From contig CAZIYT010000002.1 of the NCBI GenBank assembly GCA_964543545.1, positions 1,116,001 to 1,180,000 of the forward strand: a stretch of DNA of 64,000 bases, given 5' to 3'. Below the pieces are notes generated by a model. That model had not been told where the DNA came from, did not search any database, and saw only the letters and a list, made by a program, of their open reading frames with translations. A program made the position numbers and the translations under genes. This DNA comes from UBA4416 sp964543545 (GTDB taxonomy: Bacteria; Bacteroidota; Bacteroidia; B-17B0; Aurantibacillaceae). Positions 18,177 to 28,000 of the stretch are shown here, piece after piece; position 1 is the stretch's first letter, and every line of letters begins with the position of its first letter.

Positions 18177-20699
18177 TTGCAGCTTAATGCCGTTTTTGCC
18201 AAAGTGTTACTAAGAGCTGTTTATACTTTACTGATCGTATGGAGTGCATTCCTGGCGTCGGCGCAAACTGCCACGATCTCAGGAACCGTGAAAGACGAAG
18301 AGAATACCCCCCTCCCCTACATCCAGGTGGTGGTGCTGGAAGATGGCTCAAAAAGCACACTGACTGACGCCAATGGCCGTTATGTGCTTGAGGTTCCTGC
18401 CGACCAGAATATTACGGTTTCCTTTTACAATATCAGCTACAAGCAAATCAATGAAAGAATATACCTGAAGCCCGGAGAAATCAGGAGCTTTAGCCCAAGC
18501 CTGAAATCCAAGCATGTTATTGAGGTAGACGTAATCTATGAAAAGAACCGTAACGTGGAGATGACCACCATCGACCCGCGGAATGTGTTCGCTATTCCCA
18601 ATCCTAACGGTGGCATCGAGGGCATCCTGAAAACCCAGCTTGGCGTGAGCAGCAACAATGAGCTGAGCAGCGGCTACTCGGTGCGCGGCGGTAACTTCGA
18701 CGAGAATTTAGTGTATGTAAACGATATTGAGGTATACCGCCCTTTCCTTGCCAGGAGCGGACAGCAGGAAGGTTTGAGCTTTGCCAACCCGGATATGGTG
18801 AGCAATATCAATTTCTCGGCCGGCGGCTTCGAAGCCAAATACGGCGATAAGATGTCGTCGGTGCTGGACATTACCTATCGCAAGCCTTTGAAATTCGGCG
18901 GCACGGTGAGCGGCAGCCTGCTGGGCGGAAGCCTGAACCTGGAAGGTGTTTCCAAAAACAGGGTGGTGGCCTGGAGCATTGGCTCACGCTATAAATCCAA
19001 CTCTTACCTGCTGAAAGGCCTTGATACCAAAGGCGAATACCGCCCGCGTTTTTATGATGTGCAAACTTTTTTAACTTTTACGCTGAACCAGAAATGGAGC
19101 ATTGAATTTTTAGGGAACGTTTCCAATAACCAGTACCTGGTGATTCCGGCCAGCCGCGAAACAACCTTCGGCACGATCAAGGATGCCGTGAAATTTACGG
19201 TGTATTTCGACGGCCGCGAAGTCACTCAGTACAACACCTACATGGGCGGGCTATCGACGACCTTCCGGCCAAACCGCCGCACCAAATTAAAACTCATTAC
19301 TTCGGCTTATAATACCAAGGAAGAAGAAAATTTCACGGTGCAGGGAGAATACTACATCGACCAGCTGGAAGCGGATTTCAGCAAGGAAACCTTCGGGCAG
19401 GTGGCTTTCAACCGCGGTATTGGCCGCTACCTGAATAACGGGCGCAACGCCATCGAAGCGACTGTGTTGAATATCGAACATAAAGGGACGCGCGAGATCG
19501 GGCGGCACAGCGAGCTCCTGTGGGGCGCACGTTTCCAGCACGAGATCATTCACGATAAGCTAAGCGAATGGAAGATGGTGGACTCCTCGGATTACCTGAC
19601 GCCTTATAATGCCAACGAGATCAACCTGCAGGACGTTGTGAAATCGAAGATCGACCTGGAAAGCAACCGGGTGATGGGCTACGTGCAGTATGCCTACAGC
19701 AAGCTGTTGAGAGACTCTTCCAACCTTGTATTCACTGGCGGTGTCAGGGCCAACTACTGGAGCTTCAATTCGCAAACGGTATATTCGCCGCGTTTAACCT
19801 TGTCCTATAAGCCGCACTGGAAACGGGATATTCTCTTCAGGGCTTCTTACGGCTATTATTACCAGCCGCCATTCTACAGGGAGATGCGTGATTTCAGCGG
19901 GCAGCTCAATCCCAACATCCGGGCGCAGCAATCCATCCATTACCTCTTGTCAGCCGATTATAATTTCCGCATGTTCCGCCGCCCCTTCAAGGTGATTGTG
20001 GCCGGTTACTATAAGGATATGAAAGACCTGATCCCTTACGAGATCGACAATACCCGCATCCGTTATTTTGCCAAGAATAATTCCGTAGGTTATACCACCG
20101 GCGCTGATATCCGCCTCAACGGGGAGTTTATCAAGGGCATCGAATCCTGGCTCACCCTCGGCATTCTGAGGTCTTACGAGAATATTTCAGGCGACCGGCA
20201 GGTAACCTATTATAATTCGGACGGTGATACCATCGTTCAGGGCTTTACCTTCAACAACATAGCGGTGGATAGTACGGTGAAGTTTCCGGGCTACATTCCC
20301 CGTCCTACGGATCAGCTCTTTACCTTCGGTATGTTCTTCCAGGATTACATTCCCAAATTGCCTTCCTGCAAAATGTACCTGAACCTGCAGTTCGGATCAG
20401 GCCTGCCATTTGGCCCACCGGACCATGTGCGCTGGAAACAAACGGCACGGATGCCGCCCTACCGAAGGGTGGACGTGGGCTTTGCCTACCAGATCGTGAA
20501 GGAGGAAAAACCTTTGCCGAAAACTCATCCTTTCCATTTTATGAAAGCGGCCTTTATCAGCATCGAGGTTTTTAACCTGCTACAGATCAACAATACGGTT
20601 TCCTATACCTGGGTAACGGATGTAACGGGCCGCCAGTATGCGATCCCGAACTACCTCACAAAAAGGCAGCTCAACGTGAAGCTGCAGGTAAGGTTTTAG
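18177..20699 (+). CDS. TonB-dependent receptor with CarboxypepD_reg N-terminal domain
   Basis: The open frame starts at TTG 18177 (840 aa). A GTG at 18204 would give a compact signal peptide (LLRAVYTLLIVWSAFLASAQ) and may be the true start, since the ATATTTG around the TTG resembles a -7 promoter box. Residues about 30-110 are a carboxypeptidase-regulatory-like domain. Residues about 120-235 form the plug (YSVRGGNFDENLVYVNDIEVY, GGFEAKYGDKMSSVLDI). The rest is the 22-stranded barrel, ending in the aromatic-tail pattern KLQVRF typical of BAM substrates. It would import a ligand energised by TonB-ExbBD. No SusD-like partner is adjacent, so it is not a standard polysaccharide locus. It lies 79 bp after the giant adhesin gene and may be co-transcribed with it. 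Confidence 0.9.
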   Translation: MQLNAVFAKVLLRAVYTLLIVWSAFLASAQTATISGTVKDEENTPLPYIQVVVLEDGSKSTLTDANGRYVLEVPADQNITVSFYNISYKQINERIYLKPGEIRSFSPSLKSKHVIEVDVIYEKNRNVEMTTIDPRNVFAIPNPNGGIEGILKTQLGVSSNNELSSGYSVRGGNFDENLVYVNDIEVYRPFLARSGQQEGLSFANPDMVSNINFSAGGFEAKYGDKMSSVLDITYRKPLKFGGTVSGSLLGGSLNLEGVSKNRVVAWSIGSRYKSNSYLLKGLDTKGEYRPRFYDVQTFLTFTLNQKWSIEFLGNVSNNQYLVIPASRETTFGTIKDAVKFTVYFDGREVTQYNTYMGGLSTTFRPNRRTKLKLITSAYNTKEEENFTVQGEYYIDQLEADFSKETFGQVAFNRGIGRYLNNGRNAIEATVLNIEHKGTREIGRHSELLWGARFQHEIIHDKLSEWKMVDSSDYLTPYNANEINLQDVVKSKIDLESNRVMGYVQYAYSKLLRDSSNLVFTGGVRANYWSFNSQTVYSPRLTLSYKPHWKRDILFRASYGYYYQPPFYREMRDFSGQLNPNIRAQQSIHYLLSADYNFRMFRRPFKVIVAGYYKDMKDLIPYEIDNTRIRYFAKNNSVGYTTGADIRLNGEFIKGIESWLTLGILRSYENISGDRQVTYYNSDGDTIVQGFTFNNIAVDSTVKFPGYIPRPTDQLFTFGMFFQDYIPKLPSCKMYLNLQFGSGLPFGPPDHVRWKQTARMPPYRRVDVGFAYQIVKEEKPLPKTHPFHFMKAAFISIEVFNLLQINNTVSYTWVTDVTGRQYAIPNYLTKRQLNVKLQVRF

Positions 20700-20722
20700 A
20701 GCGGCAGCAGGGAAGATATTCT

Positions 20723-20730
20723 TATCTTTG
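20723..20730 (+). promoter_or_regulatory. Bacteroidota -7 promoter element TATCTTTG
   Basis: The sequence is an exact match to the TAnnTTTG -7 consensus of the Bacteroidota housekeeping sigma factor. It lies 51 bp upstream of the ATG at 20782. A T-rich stretch (TTTT at 20694-20697) lies upstream, but farther than the ideal spacing for the -33 element. Its presence rules out the reading frame start at 20728. Confidence 0.6.
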
Positions 20731-20781
20731 CTCCTGCTGCTGTTGAACACCGACAGCGAAGAAATAAACCAATCCAAACGT

Positions 20782-21087
20782 ATGACAGAACAAGAGATGC
20801 TGTACCTGAAAACAGGACAGGCGGTAAAAGGTGCAGAGCAAAGCCAGATGTTCGGCAAGCCCTGTTTCAAAACAGATGGCAAAGCGTTTATCTGTTTCTT
20901 CCGGAACGAGATGGTGTTTAAACTGACAGGAGAGGTTCGCGAAAAAGCCCTGGGCCTTCCGGGTTCACAGCTCTTCGACCCTTCGGGCAAAGGCCGGGCT
21001 ATGAAGGAATGGATCCAGGTTCCTTATGCCCATGCAGACCAATGGGCGATTCTTGCGAAAGAAGCCTTGAAATACGTCAAAAAATAA
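20782..21087 (+). CDS. Small YjbR/TfoX_N-like protein
   Basis: This 101-aa protein starts at the ATG 20782 (MTEQEMLYLKTGQAVK). A longer frame to 20728 is rejected because it runs into the -7 promoter box. The core, 'QSQMFGKPCFKTDGKAFICFFRNEMVFKL', followed by PGSQLFDPSGKGRAMKEWIQ, has the beta-alpha pattern of the TfoX N-terminal/YjbR (MmcQ) superfamily, small single-domain proteins of unclear function. There are no membrane segments. It sits between the TonB receptor and pth2 on the same strand. The family assignment is moderate and the function unknown. Confidence 0.7.
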   Translation: MTEQEMLYLKTGQAVKGAEQSQMFGKPCFKTDGKAFICFFRNEMVFKLTGEVREKALGLPGSQLFDPSGKGRAMKEWIQVPYAHADQWAILAKEALKYVKK

Positions 21088-21139
21088 GACGGCTATTAGC
21101 CGCTCACGCCGCGAATATAAGTGGCATTAACGATTCATC

Positions 21140-21529
21140 ATGATGAGCAACGAAAGATACACAAAACAGGTTATTGTTATTCGAAGAGATTTAAAAATGA
21201 GGCGGGGAAAAGAAATCGCACAGGGCAGTCACGCTTCAATGGCTTTTTTAACCAGGCAATTGCAATCAGGCAATGATTCCGTCCACATATCCGATGAAGC
21301 CAGAGAATGGATGGAAAAACACTTTACAAAGGTGTGCCTGCAGGTTGAGGATGAAGCCGGGCTTATGGAAGTTTATCAAAAAGCCATTGAAAAAAATCTG
21401 GAAGTCCACCTGATTACCGACTCGGGAAGAACCGAATTCAATGGCGTTCCCACAAAAACATGCCTGGCCATCGGGCCAAACTACGCCGACCGGATCGACG
21501 AAGTGACCTCTCATTTAAAGCTTTATTAA
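21140..21529 (+). CDS. Peptidyl-tRNA hydrolase, Pth2 family
   Basis: This 129-aa protein matches the Pth2 (archaeal/eukaryal-type) fold. Near the N-terminus it has KQVIVIRRDLKMRRGKEIAQ followed by GSHASM, the Lys-rich strand-loop-helix that holds the catalytic residues. At the C-terminus it has VPTKTCLAIGP followed by an aspartate-containing helix and SHLKLY. Pth2 releases tRNA from peptidyl-tRNA that drops off ribosomes. Most bacteria rely on the unrelated Pth (Pth1), so here Pth2 is probably additional. The start is the first of two adjacent ATGs. It follows the YjbR-like gene after 52 bp. Confidence 0.88.
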   Translation: MMSNERYTKQVIVIRRDLKMRRGKEIAQGSHASMAFLTRQLQSGNDSVHISDEAREWMEKHFTKVCLQVEDEAGLMEVYQKAIEKNLEVHLITDSGRTEFNGVPTKTCLAIGPNYADRIDEVTSHLKLY

Positions 21530-21550
21530 TACCATCAATTCCAATTCTCA

Positions 21551-21582
21551 AGCCCTTGCTGGTGATAACACCAACAAGGGCT
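21551..21582. terminator. Long stem-loop after pth2, possible terminator
   Basis: AGCCCTTG and TGGTG pair with CACCA and CAAGGGCT around an ATAA loop, giving a 13-bp stem with one mismatch pair. It starts 21 bp after the pth2 stop. No U-run follows on the plus strand, so intrinsic termination is uncertain; it may instead stabilise the transcript end. Confidence 0.4.
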
Positions 21583-21587
21583 GAAAC

Positions 21588-21621
21588 AAAAAAAGAGGCT
21601 GATCACATGGTGATCAGCCTC
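21588..21621 (-). terminator. Rho-independent terminator of the Cys-rich gene at 21645-24857
   Basis: On the minus strand, GAGGCTGATCAC-CAT-GTGATCAGCCTC forms a perfect 12-bp stem and is followed by seven Ts. It starts 23 bp after the stop codon. It is close in sequence to the terminator of the paralogous gene at 25025-25051. Confidence 0.9.
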
Positions 21622-21644
21622 TTCAACTGAGATAAGCAGATAAC

Positions 21645-24600
21645 TTATTTTCTTTCGATCATAATTTTTCCGCTGTGGAATACTTCTCCTTTATTAGTCA
21701 GTTTGTAGATATACATACCGGATGATAAAGAAGTCACATCGAATTTCACGTTTGCATCAGCATTTACTGATTTGCGTAATACCTCACGACCGGTCACATC
21801 ATGGATTGATATTTCCAGCGATTGGATCTGAGCGTTTTCGATACCGTGCAGGTTGAAATCCACATAGTCGGATGCCGGGTTCGGCACAACTTCGATGCTT
21901 ACATTTTTACCTGTTAACGTTCCGGTACCTTGTCCGTCTGAACTACCCTGTCTTGCAGTAGGAGATACTGTAGAAGATAAGATGGAGCAGTTACAGCCGC
22001 CGTATACCCAGTTGGAGTATCCTCCTGCATTGCATTTCGCTCTTACTTTCCATGAGAAGCATTTCCATCCACCGTAAGGGATGAAATAGCTGTTGGTTGA
22101 GAGACCAACCAATACTACACTTGGAAGGGCTGATGTAATGCAGCAAGCAGGATCGTTATACGTGATCTCAACTTCGTAGCCACCTGCTCCTGCAGGAATA
22201 GCCCAGCCCAATTTCACACCACTCTGATCAGCAGAACATTTCAGTTTATACGGATCATCGCACAGGTTCACCACTACCGGAGAGCATGAGCACATAAGCT
22301 CGCTTTTCTCGGAAACGCTACCGTCAGGGCAAACAGATACCACATACCATGAGAAGCAACCTGCTATCGTCGTCGGAACAATCGTGTCGGTTCCGTATAC
22401 GTCCCACACCAGCGTGAAGCCAGGGTTGCCTGTACGGCAGCAAGACGGATCATTGATGTTGATGTATACCTGGTAGTATGCATTCGGTACCGGATCCCAT
22501 GACAGCTGGCTGCCATTGCGAAGCATTTCGCATTTCAGGTTTACCGGCTGTTTAGCATCACATGGAATGATCGGAGAGCATGAGCACATTTTAACGCTTG
22601 CCGGAGACTCACTACCGTCAGGGCAAACAGAGATAACGTACCATGAGAAGCAGCCCATAATAGCAGGAACAACCGTGTCGGTTCCGCTAACATACCATAC
22701 CGTTGTTAATCCAGGGCTTGGTGAATGGCAGCAATCAGGATCATTTTTGGTGATGACCACTTTATACGTTGCATTCGGTACAGGATCCCATGAGATCCAG
22801 CTACCTGTATGGAGCATATCGCATTTCAGGTTTACCGGCTCTTTAGGGTCGCAGCGGATAACCGGACCACAAGAGCATACTTTGTCGCTTGCCTGTGATT
22901 TGCTGCCGTCAGGGCAAATGGATACCACGTACCATGAGAAGCAGTTAGCAAAGGTAGTCGGTACCAGTGTATCGGTTCCGCTTACATTCCAGGTAACGGT
23001 GTAAGGATGTTGTCCAAAAGGTCCGCAGCAGTCAGGATCACCAACGGTAATCACAACCTGGTAATGTGTACCCGGAACAGGATCCCATACGAGGTAGCTG
23101 CCATTGGCGGCTTCTTTGCAACGTGGATTTTTCGGGATCTCGGCTTTACAGCAGTTAATATCCAATGTATCGGTATACTCACATCCGTTTGGATATTTTA
23201 CGGTTACGATAACCGGGAAATCAGCGAGTGTAGCAGTAATGGCATCACCTGTAGAAGTGTTGGCGCCATATTGCCAGAAGAATGAATAACCAGCTGCAGA
23301 GGTCAGTGTGGTTCCATTCTGATCCAGCACCCTTACCGGGAACGGACTGTTCGGGAATTCACATGGATCCCATGTGCAGAACGGTGTAATTTTAATCGTA
23401 TCGGTACAGCAGTTCAGCTTGAGGGTATCAGTCCATACGCAAGTGCCCGGACCTTTTACCGTAATAATGGTTTGCTGGTTAGGCAGGAGATACGCATAAG
23501 CAGAGCTATTGCCCGGATCATGACTCCATGTAATGACATAATCCGTAGAAGAGATCAGGTTGTTGAACTCATCCATGATGAATACCGGATACGGATCGTT
23601 AGGGTATGCGCAAGGGTTGCAGCAAGGATCCGGGGAATTAGGATTAGCAGGCAAATTGTATTTGTCGCTCATGCGCTGATTGTACTCGGCGAGCACTTCA
23701 CGCATTTTATCATTGTCAGGATTGTTTGCAGCGGCCATAGCAGCTGCACCTGAGGAGCTTCCGCCATGCATGTCGCAGCAATCGCGCATAAAGAATTTAG
23801 GACAGCACTGGCTTGCACAGATGTCATCCACGTAAGCATAACCGAAGTGGCCACCTGCTCCGCAGTCTACAGCAAAAAACTCAATGCTGTAAGTCTGTGT
23901 AGGATCGCCCTGGAAGCTGATGGACGCACAGGTCCAGTCGCGCCATACCAGTGAATCGGTTGTACCGCATCCTGATGGGTTAGGCATATAACCTGTGATG
24001 TTGTAAATAGGATTGGTAAGGTCTGCTACGCGGCAGATCCTTGAGCCAACTTCCACACCTGCACCATTCAATACACGCGCCACGAAAAATGGCTGCGCAT
24101 TTTGATGGTACTTCGGATTTTCCATTACCAGCGCATAAGAGAAGCTGATCTGGTATAAACCCGTGGTTGGCGTTACAAAGGACCGCTGAAGCATGTTGAC
24201 ACCATTGCCCGGAGGGCAAGGCGCCGAGCCATTGATCCTCATCGCATGCGCTGAATTGTTGTTGGTTTGTTTCAATGCCGGAATCAGGGGATCGGCTACG
24301 TTATTCGTTAGCTGAAACTCATTCGGAGAAGCAAAGAGCCCAACGGGTGTATATGCTACTGCAGTTGCAGGAACAAAGGAACACTCCCCGTTATAATACA
24401 ATGGTCCTCTGAAGCCCGAATAGCTCGACAGGGACGGATCACTTTCGAAATCACCGTTGAAGCAGGCAACAGAATGAATGTTGGCTGCCGGAGCGGCATT
24501 AGAAGATTTCTCAGACTGCAGCTCTACTCTACCGGGATTGTAGATGGCCAACGCGCCCGGATTCTCTCTCAGATATTTTGCCCTGAAATGATCTCTCAGG

Positions 24601-24857
24601 TAATTATTCAACAGAGCCGGGAGAGAAGTTGTTTTAATTTCATTCTTGTGGCTTTCTATGTTGGCATAGAATTGTTTCAACAAGCTTTCACGGTCTGCAC
24701 CGTTGAGCTGCCTGTCCACATAATCGTTAATCGTTGTTTCCTGTGCCTGAATTTGCTTTCGCCATTCATCCCTGGTGACCTTCTGCCCATACACTGTGTT
24801 CGAGAGCCACAGCATACAGGCAAGCACCAGACTTAGCTTTGAGTACTTAATTTTCAT
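21645..24857 (-). CDS. Secreted Cys-Cys-rich FN3-like repeat protein with type-A T9SS sorting domain (short paralogue)
   Basis: From the ATG at 24857 the protein has 1070 aa; a frame to 24899 is rejected because it passes the promoter. The signal peptide ends VYGQ. The helical N-terminal region (DYVDRQLN...NYLRDHFRAKYL) is followed by a 'CFNGDFESDP' jelly-roll-like domain and a CC-rich patch (CCPKFFMRDCCDMHGG). Two CCNPC/CEFPNSPF domains come next. Four repeats of about 88 residues then follow, each 'xLKC...G..xSWDPVP...Y.V.I..NDP.CC...CFSWYVxSxCPDGS...CSCSP'. The C-terminus (VVPNPASDYVDFNL...GMYIYKL...GKIMIERK) is a type-A T9SS domain. The many cysteines suggest disulfide-stabilised surface or extracellular fibres. 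Function unknown. The paralogue lies directly upstream. Confidence 0.9.
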   Translation of the reverse strand: MKIKYSKLSLVLACMLWLSNTVYGQKVTRDEWRKQIQAQETTINDYVDRQLNGADRESLLKQFYANIESHKNEIKTTSLPALLNNYLRDHFRAKYLRENPGALAIYNPGRVELQSEKSSNAAPAANIHSVACFNGDFESDPSLSSYSGFRGPLYYNGECSFVPATAVAYTPVGLFASPNEFQLTNNVADPLIPALKQTNNNSAHAMRINGSAPCPPGNGVNMLQRSFVTPTTGLYQISFSYALVMENPKYHQNAQPFFVARVLNGAGVEVGSRICRVADLTNPIYNITGYMPNPSGCGTTDSLVWRDWTCASISFQGDPTQTYSIEFFAVDCGAGGHFGYAYVDDICASQCCPKFFMRDCCDMHGGSSSGAAAMAAANNPDNDKMREVLAEYNQRMSDKYNLPANPNSPDPCCNPCAYPNDPYPVFIMDEFNNLISSTDYVITWSHDPGNSSAYAYLLPNQQTIITVKGPGTCVWTDTLKLNCCTDTIKITPFCTWDPCEFPNSPFPVRVLDQNGTTLTSAAGYSFFWQYGANTSTGDAITATLADFPVIVTVKYPNGCEYTDTLDINCCKAEIPKNPRCKEAANGSYLVWDPVPGTHYQVVITVGDPDCCGPFGQHPYTVTWNVSGTDTLVPTTFANCFSWYVVSICPDGSKSQASDKVCSCGPVIRCDPKEPVNLKCDMLHTGSWISWDPVPNATYKVVITKNDPDCCHSPSPGLTTVWYVSGTDTVVPAIMGCFSWYVISVCPDGSESPASVKMCSCSPIIPCDAKQPVNLKCEMLRNGSQLSWDPVPNAYYQVYININDPSCCRTGNPGFTLVWDVYGTDTIVPTTIAGCFSWYVVSVCPDGSVSEKSELMCSCSPVVVNLCDDPYKLKCSADQSGVKLGWAIPAGAGGYEVEITYNDPACCITSALPSVVLVGLSTNSYFIPYGGWKCFSWKVRAKCNAGGYSNWVYGGCNCSILSSTVSPTARQGSSDGQGTGTLTGKNVSIEVVPNPASDYVDFNLHGIENAQIQSLEISIHDVTGREVLRKSVNADANVKFDVTSLSSGMYIYKLTNKGEVFHSGKIMIERK

Positions 24858-24882
24858 AACATTAGGTTTTATTGGTTTAAAC

Positions 24883-24890
24883 CAAAAGTA
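24883..24890 (-). promoter_or_regulatory. -7 promoter element (TACTTTTG) of the short Cys-rich gene
   Basis: On the minus strand this is an exact TAnnTTTG match, 26 bp upstream of the ATG at 24857. The paralogous gene has TACATTTG at the identical distance. This fixes the translation start downstream of it. Confidence 0.7.
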
Positions 24891-24909
24891 CAATCTCACG
24901 ATGCGCTAT

Positions 24910-24966
24910 GCACCCGTATAATTACCGGAATTTTGGAGAAAGACTGGAATCACGTAATACTACGTA
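24910..24966 (-). promoter_or_regulatory. Conserved upstream activator-type region of the short Cys-rich gene
   Basis: The plus-strand text begins GCACCCGTATAATTACC (box 24910-24933). All 24 bp of the box are identical to the box at 28911-28934 in front of the paralogue. It occupies the place where the -33 element and the bases upstream of it should be. Farther out, CACGTA-atac-TACGTA (24951-24966) matches the inverted repeat in front of the paralogue. The flanking DNA differs, so the two boxes are selectively conserved. Binding by a regulator is inference. Confidence 0.65.
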
Positions 24967-25018
24967 GTCGTTTTTATGCCATAATGCAAGGTGAAACGGC
25001 CCCTGTGATCGCTGTATA

Positions 25019-25051
25019 ACAAAAGAGGCTGACCACATGGTGGTCAGCCTC
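25019..25051 (-). terminator. Rho-independent terminator of the long Cys-rich gene
   Basis: On the minus strand GAGGCTGACCAC-CAT-GTGGTCAGCCTC forms a 12-bp perfect stem (25025-25051) followed by TTTT. It is the counterpart of the terminator at 21595-21621, with compensating changes in both arms (GATCAC to GACCAC). Confidence 0.88.
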
Positions 25052-25072
25052 TTTAAGAGAAGAGCAGATTAT

Positions 25073-28000
25073 TTATTTCTTATCGATGATAATTTTTCCG
25101 CTATAGAATAACTCTCCTTTACTGATCAGTTTGTAGATATACATACCGGAAGATAAAGAGTTAACGTCGCATCTTACTTTCGCTTCGGAATCCACCGTTT
25201 TGCGTAATACCTCGCGACCTGTAATATCATGAATCGTGATCTCTAAGGCCTGGTTCTGCAGTTTTTCTGCACCATACAGGTTGAAATCCACAAAGTCAGA
25301 TGCAGGATTCGGAACAGCTTCCACGCGGAGGTCGTTACCTAAGGCTGAAGTACCGTCACCGTTTCCGTCAGAGCTTCCTTGTCTTGAAGTCGGATTAACA
25401 ATGATCACTGAGCCACAATTACAGCCACCATTCACCCAGTTGGAATATCCACCAGGACATACAGCCCTTACTTTCCATGAGAAGCAGTTCCAGAATCCGA
25501 ATGGAACCATGAAGGTCGTTCCGGATACCGTAAAGCGCTGTTGGGTAGGAAGGTTGGTCGAGCGGCAGCAGGCAGGATCGTCGTAAGTGAGTTCTACCTC
25601 ATAGCCTGTAGCAAGAGCTCCGCCAATCCATGAGAGTTGCGTTTGGTTCTGAACAATAGCACACCTCAGGTTATAAGGATCCTGGCATTGAGCAACAATC
25701 ACCGGTGAGCATGAGCACACTTTGATACTTGCAGGCGATTGTGAGCCGTCAGGACAGATGGCAATCACATACCATGAGAAGCAACCGGCAACCGATGTCG
25801 GAACGACCGTACTTGTCGTAGCAACGTTCCATGAGATTGAGTAGCCCAGCTGATTTGTATGGCAGCAAGCCTGATCGTTTACATTGATGATCACTTTATA
25901 CGTTGCGCCCGGTACAGGATCCCATGAGATCTGGCTGCCACTTAAAAGCGGGTTGCATTTCAGGTTGATCGGTGTTTTTGGGATACAGTTCACCTGTGGA
26001 GGGCAGGAGCATATTCTTCCGCTTGACGCAGATTGTGAGCCGTCAGGACATACTGAGATCACTTCCCATGAGAAGCAGCCCATCGAGGTCGGAATCACTG
26101 TCGAGGTAGTGGCGATGTTGTACATCATGCCTGTCGGAGGAATGCCTGTATGGCAGCATGCAGGATCATTGAAGTTAAGTATCAGTTTATACGTTGCACC
26201 CGGTACCGGATTCCATGAAAGCTGGCTTCCGCTTGAAACCGTAGTACATTTCAGGCCTGTAGGTACTTTTGGAGTACATGCTACCGGAGAGCAAGAGCAT
26301 TGTTTACCGCTTGCTGTTGATTGAGAACCATCAGGGCAGATAGCAATTACATACCAGGAGAAGCAACCTGCAACGGTCGTCGGAACGATAGTACCGGTTG
26401 AGGCAACATTCCAGGTAATGGTTGATTGGGGTTGTCCCTGAGGGCAGCAGGCCGGATCGTTTACATTGATCACCACTTTATACGTTGCACCCGGTACAGG
26501 ATCCCATGAGATCTGGCTACCGCTTGCAATTTGAGTACATTTCAGGTTCTCCGGTGTATTGGCCACACATGGAGGAGGCGAGCATGAGCAGGCTTTGACG
26601 CTTACCGCAGATTGTGTTCCGTCAGGACACACTGCAATTACCTGGAAGGAGAAACAACCTGCATACGAAGTCGGGATTACCGTGCTGGTAGCCGAAATCA
26701 TAAAGCTTGTGGTTACCGGCGGGAGACCTGTATGGCAGCATGCCGGATCGTTGGCGGTGATAATCACCTTGTAGGTAGTGCCCGGAACAGGATCCCATGA
26801 AATCAGGCTACCGGCTGTTACCGGAGCACATTTCAGGTTGATCGGTGTTGTCGGATTACAGGATGGCGGCGAGCAGGAGCACATTTTCGCACTTGCCTGA
26901 GATTCTGTGCCATCAGGGCATACAGAGATCACATACCATGAGAAGCAATTAGCAAATGATGTTGGGATAACCGTTGTGGTTGTCGCAATGTTGAATACAT
27001 AGGATGCACCCACTCCCTGGCGACAGCATGACGGATCATTTGTCGTGATCACCAGTTTATACGTCGCGCCGGGAACTGCTGTCCATGAGAGAAGACTGCC
27101 GGCGGTCACCTGGCTACATTTCAGGTCTTTCGGTGTATTGGCCTTGCAGCAATTAATCTCCAATGTATCAGTATACTCACAACCGTTCGGGTATTTCACT
27201 TTCACGATGATTGGGTAATTGGCAAGAGTCGCTGTAATGGCATCACCGGTAGAAGAACCACCTGTGTAGAACCACTGGAAGAGATAACCTCCTGCGGAAG
27301 TCAGCGTGTTTCCATTCTGATCCTGTACTCTTACTGCAAACGGACTGTTCGGGAATTCACATGGATCCCATGTGCAGAACGGCGTAATCTTGATGGTATC
27401 ATTACAGCAGTTCAGCTTGAGGGTATCGGTCCATACACAATTGCCCGGACCTTTTACCGTAATGATGGTTTGCTGATTAGGCAGGAGAAACGCATAAGCA
27501 GAGGTATTGCCCGGATCGTGGCTCCAGCTGATGCTGTAGCTTGTTGATGAGATCAGGGTATTGAACTCATCCATGATAAATACCGGATACGGATCGTTCG
27601 GATAAGCACAAGGATTGCAGCATGGATCGATAGCAGCCGCAGCCCTGTTGGCTGCGAAGTTGTATTTCAGAGCCATACGTGTGTTGTAGTCAGACAGTAT
27701 TTTCTCTACGAGGCTGTTGCTTGCTGCAGTTGCAGCCGACTGGCGGCCGGTAGCACCACCGGAGTGTTGTCCGCCGTGCATGTCACAGCAGTCGCGCATA
27801 AAGAATTTAGGGCAACATTCGCTTGCGCAGATATCATCCACGTAAGCATAGCCGAAGTGGCCGCCATAACCGCAGTCTACCGCAAAAAACTCAATGCTGT
27901 ATGTTTGTGCAGGATCGCCCTGGAACTGAATGGACGCACAGGTCCAGTCACGCCATACCAGCGAATCGGTAGAGCCGCATCCTGTAGGATTAGGCATGTA

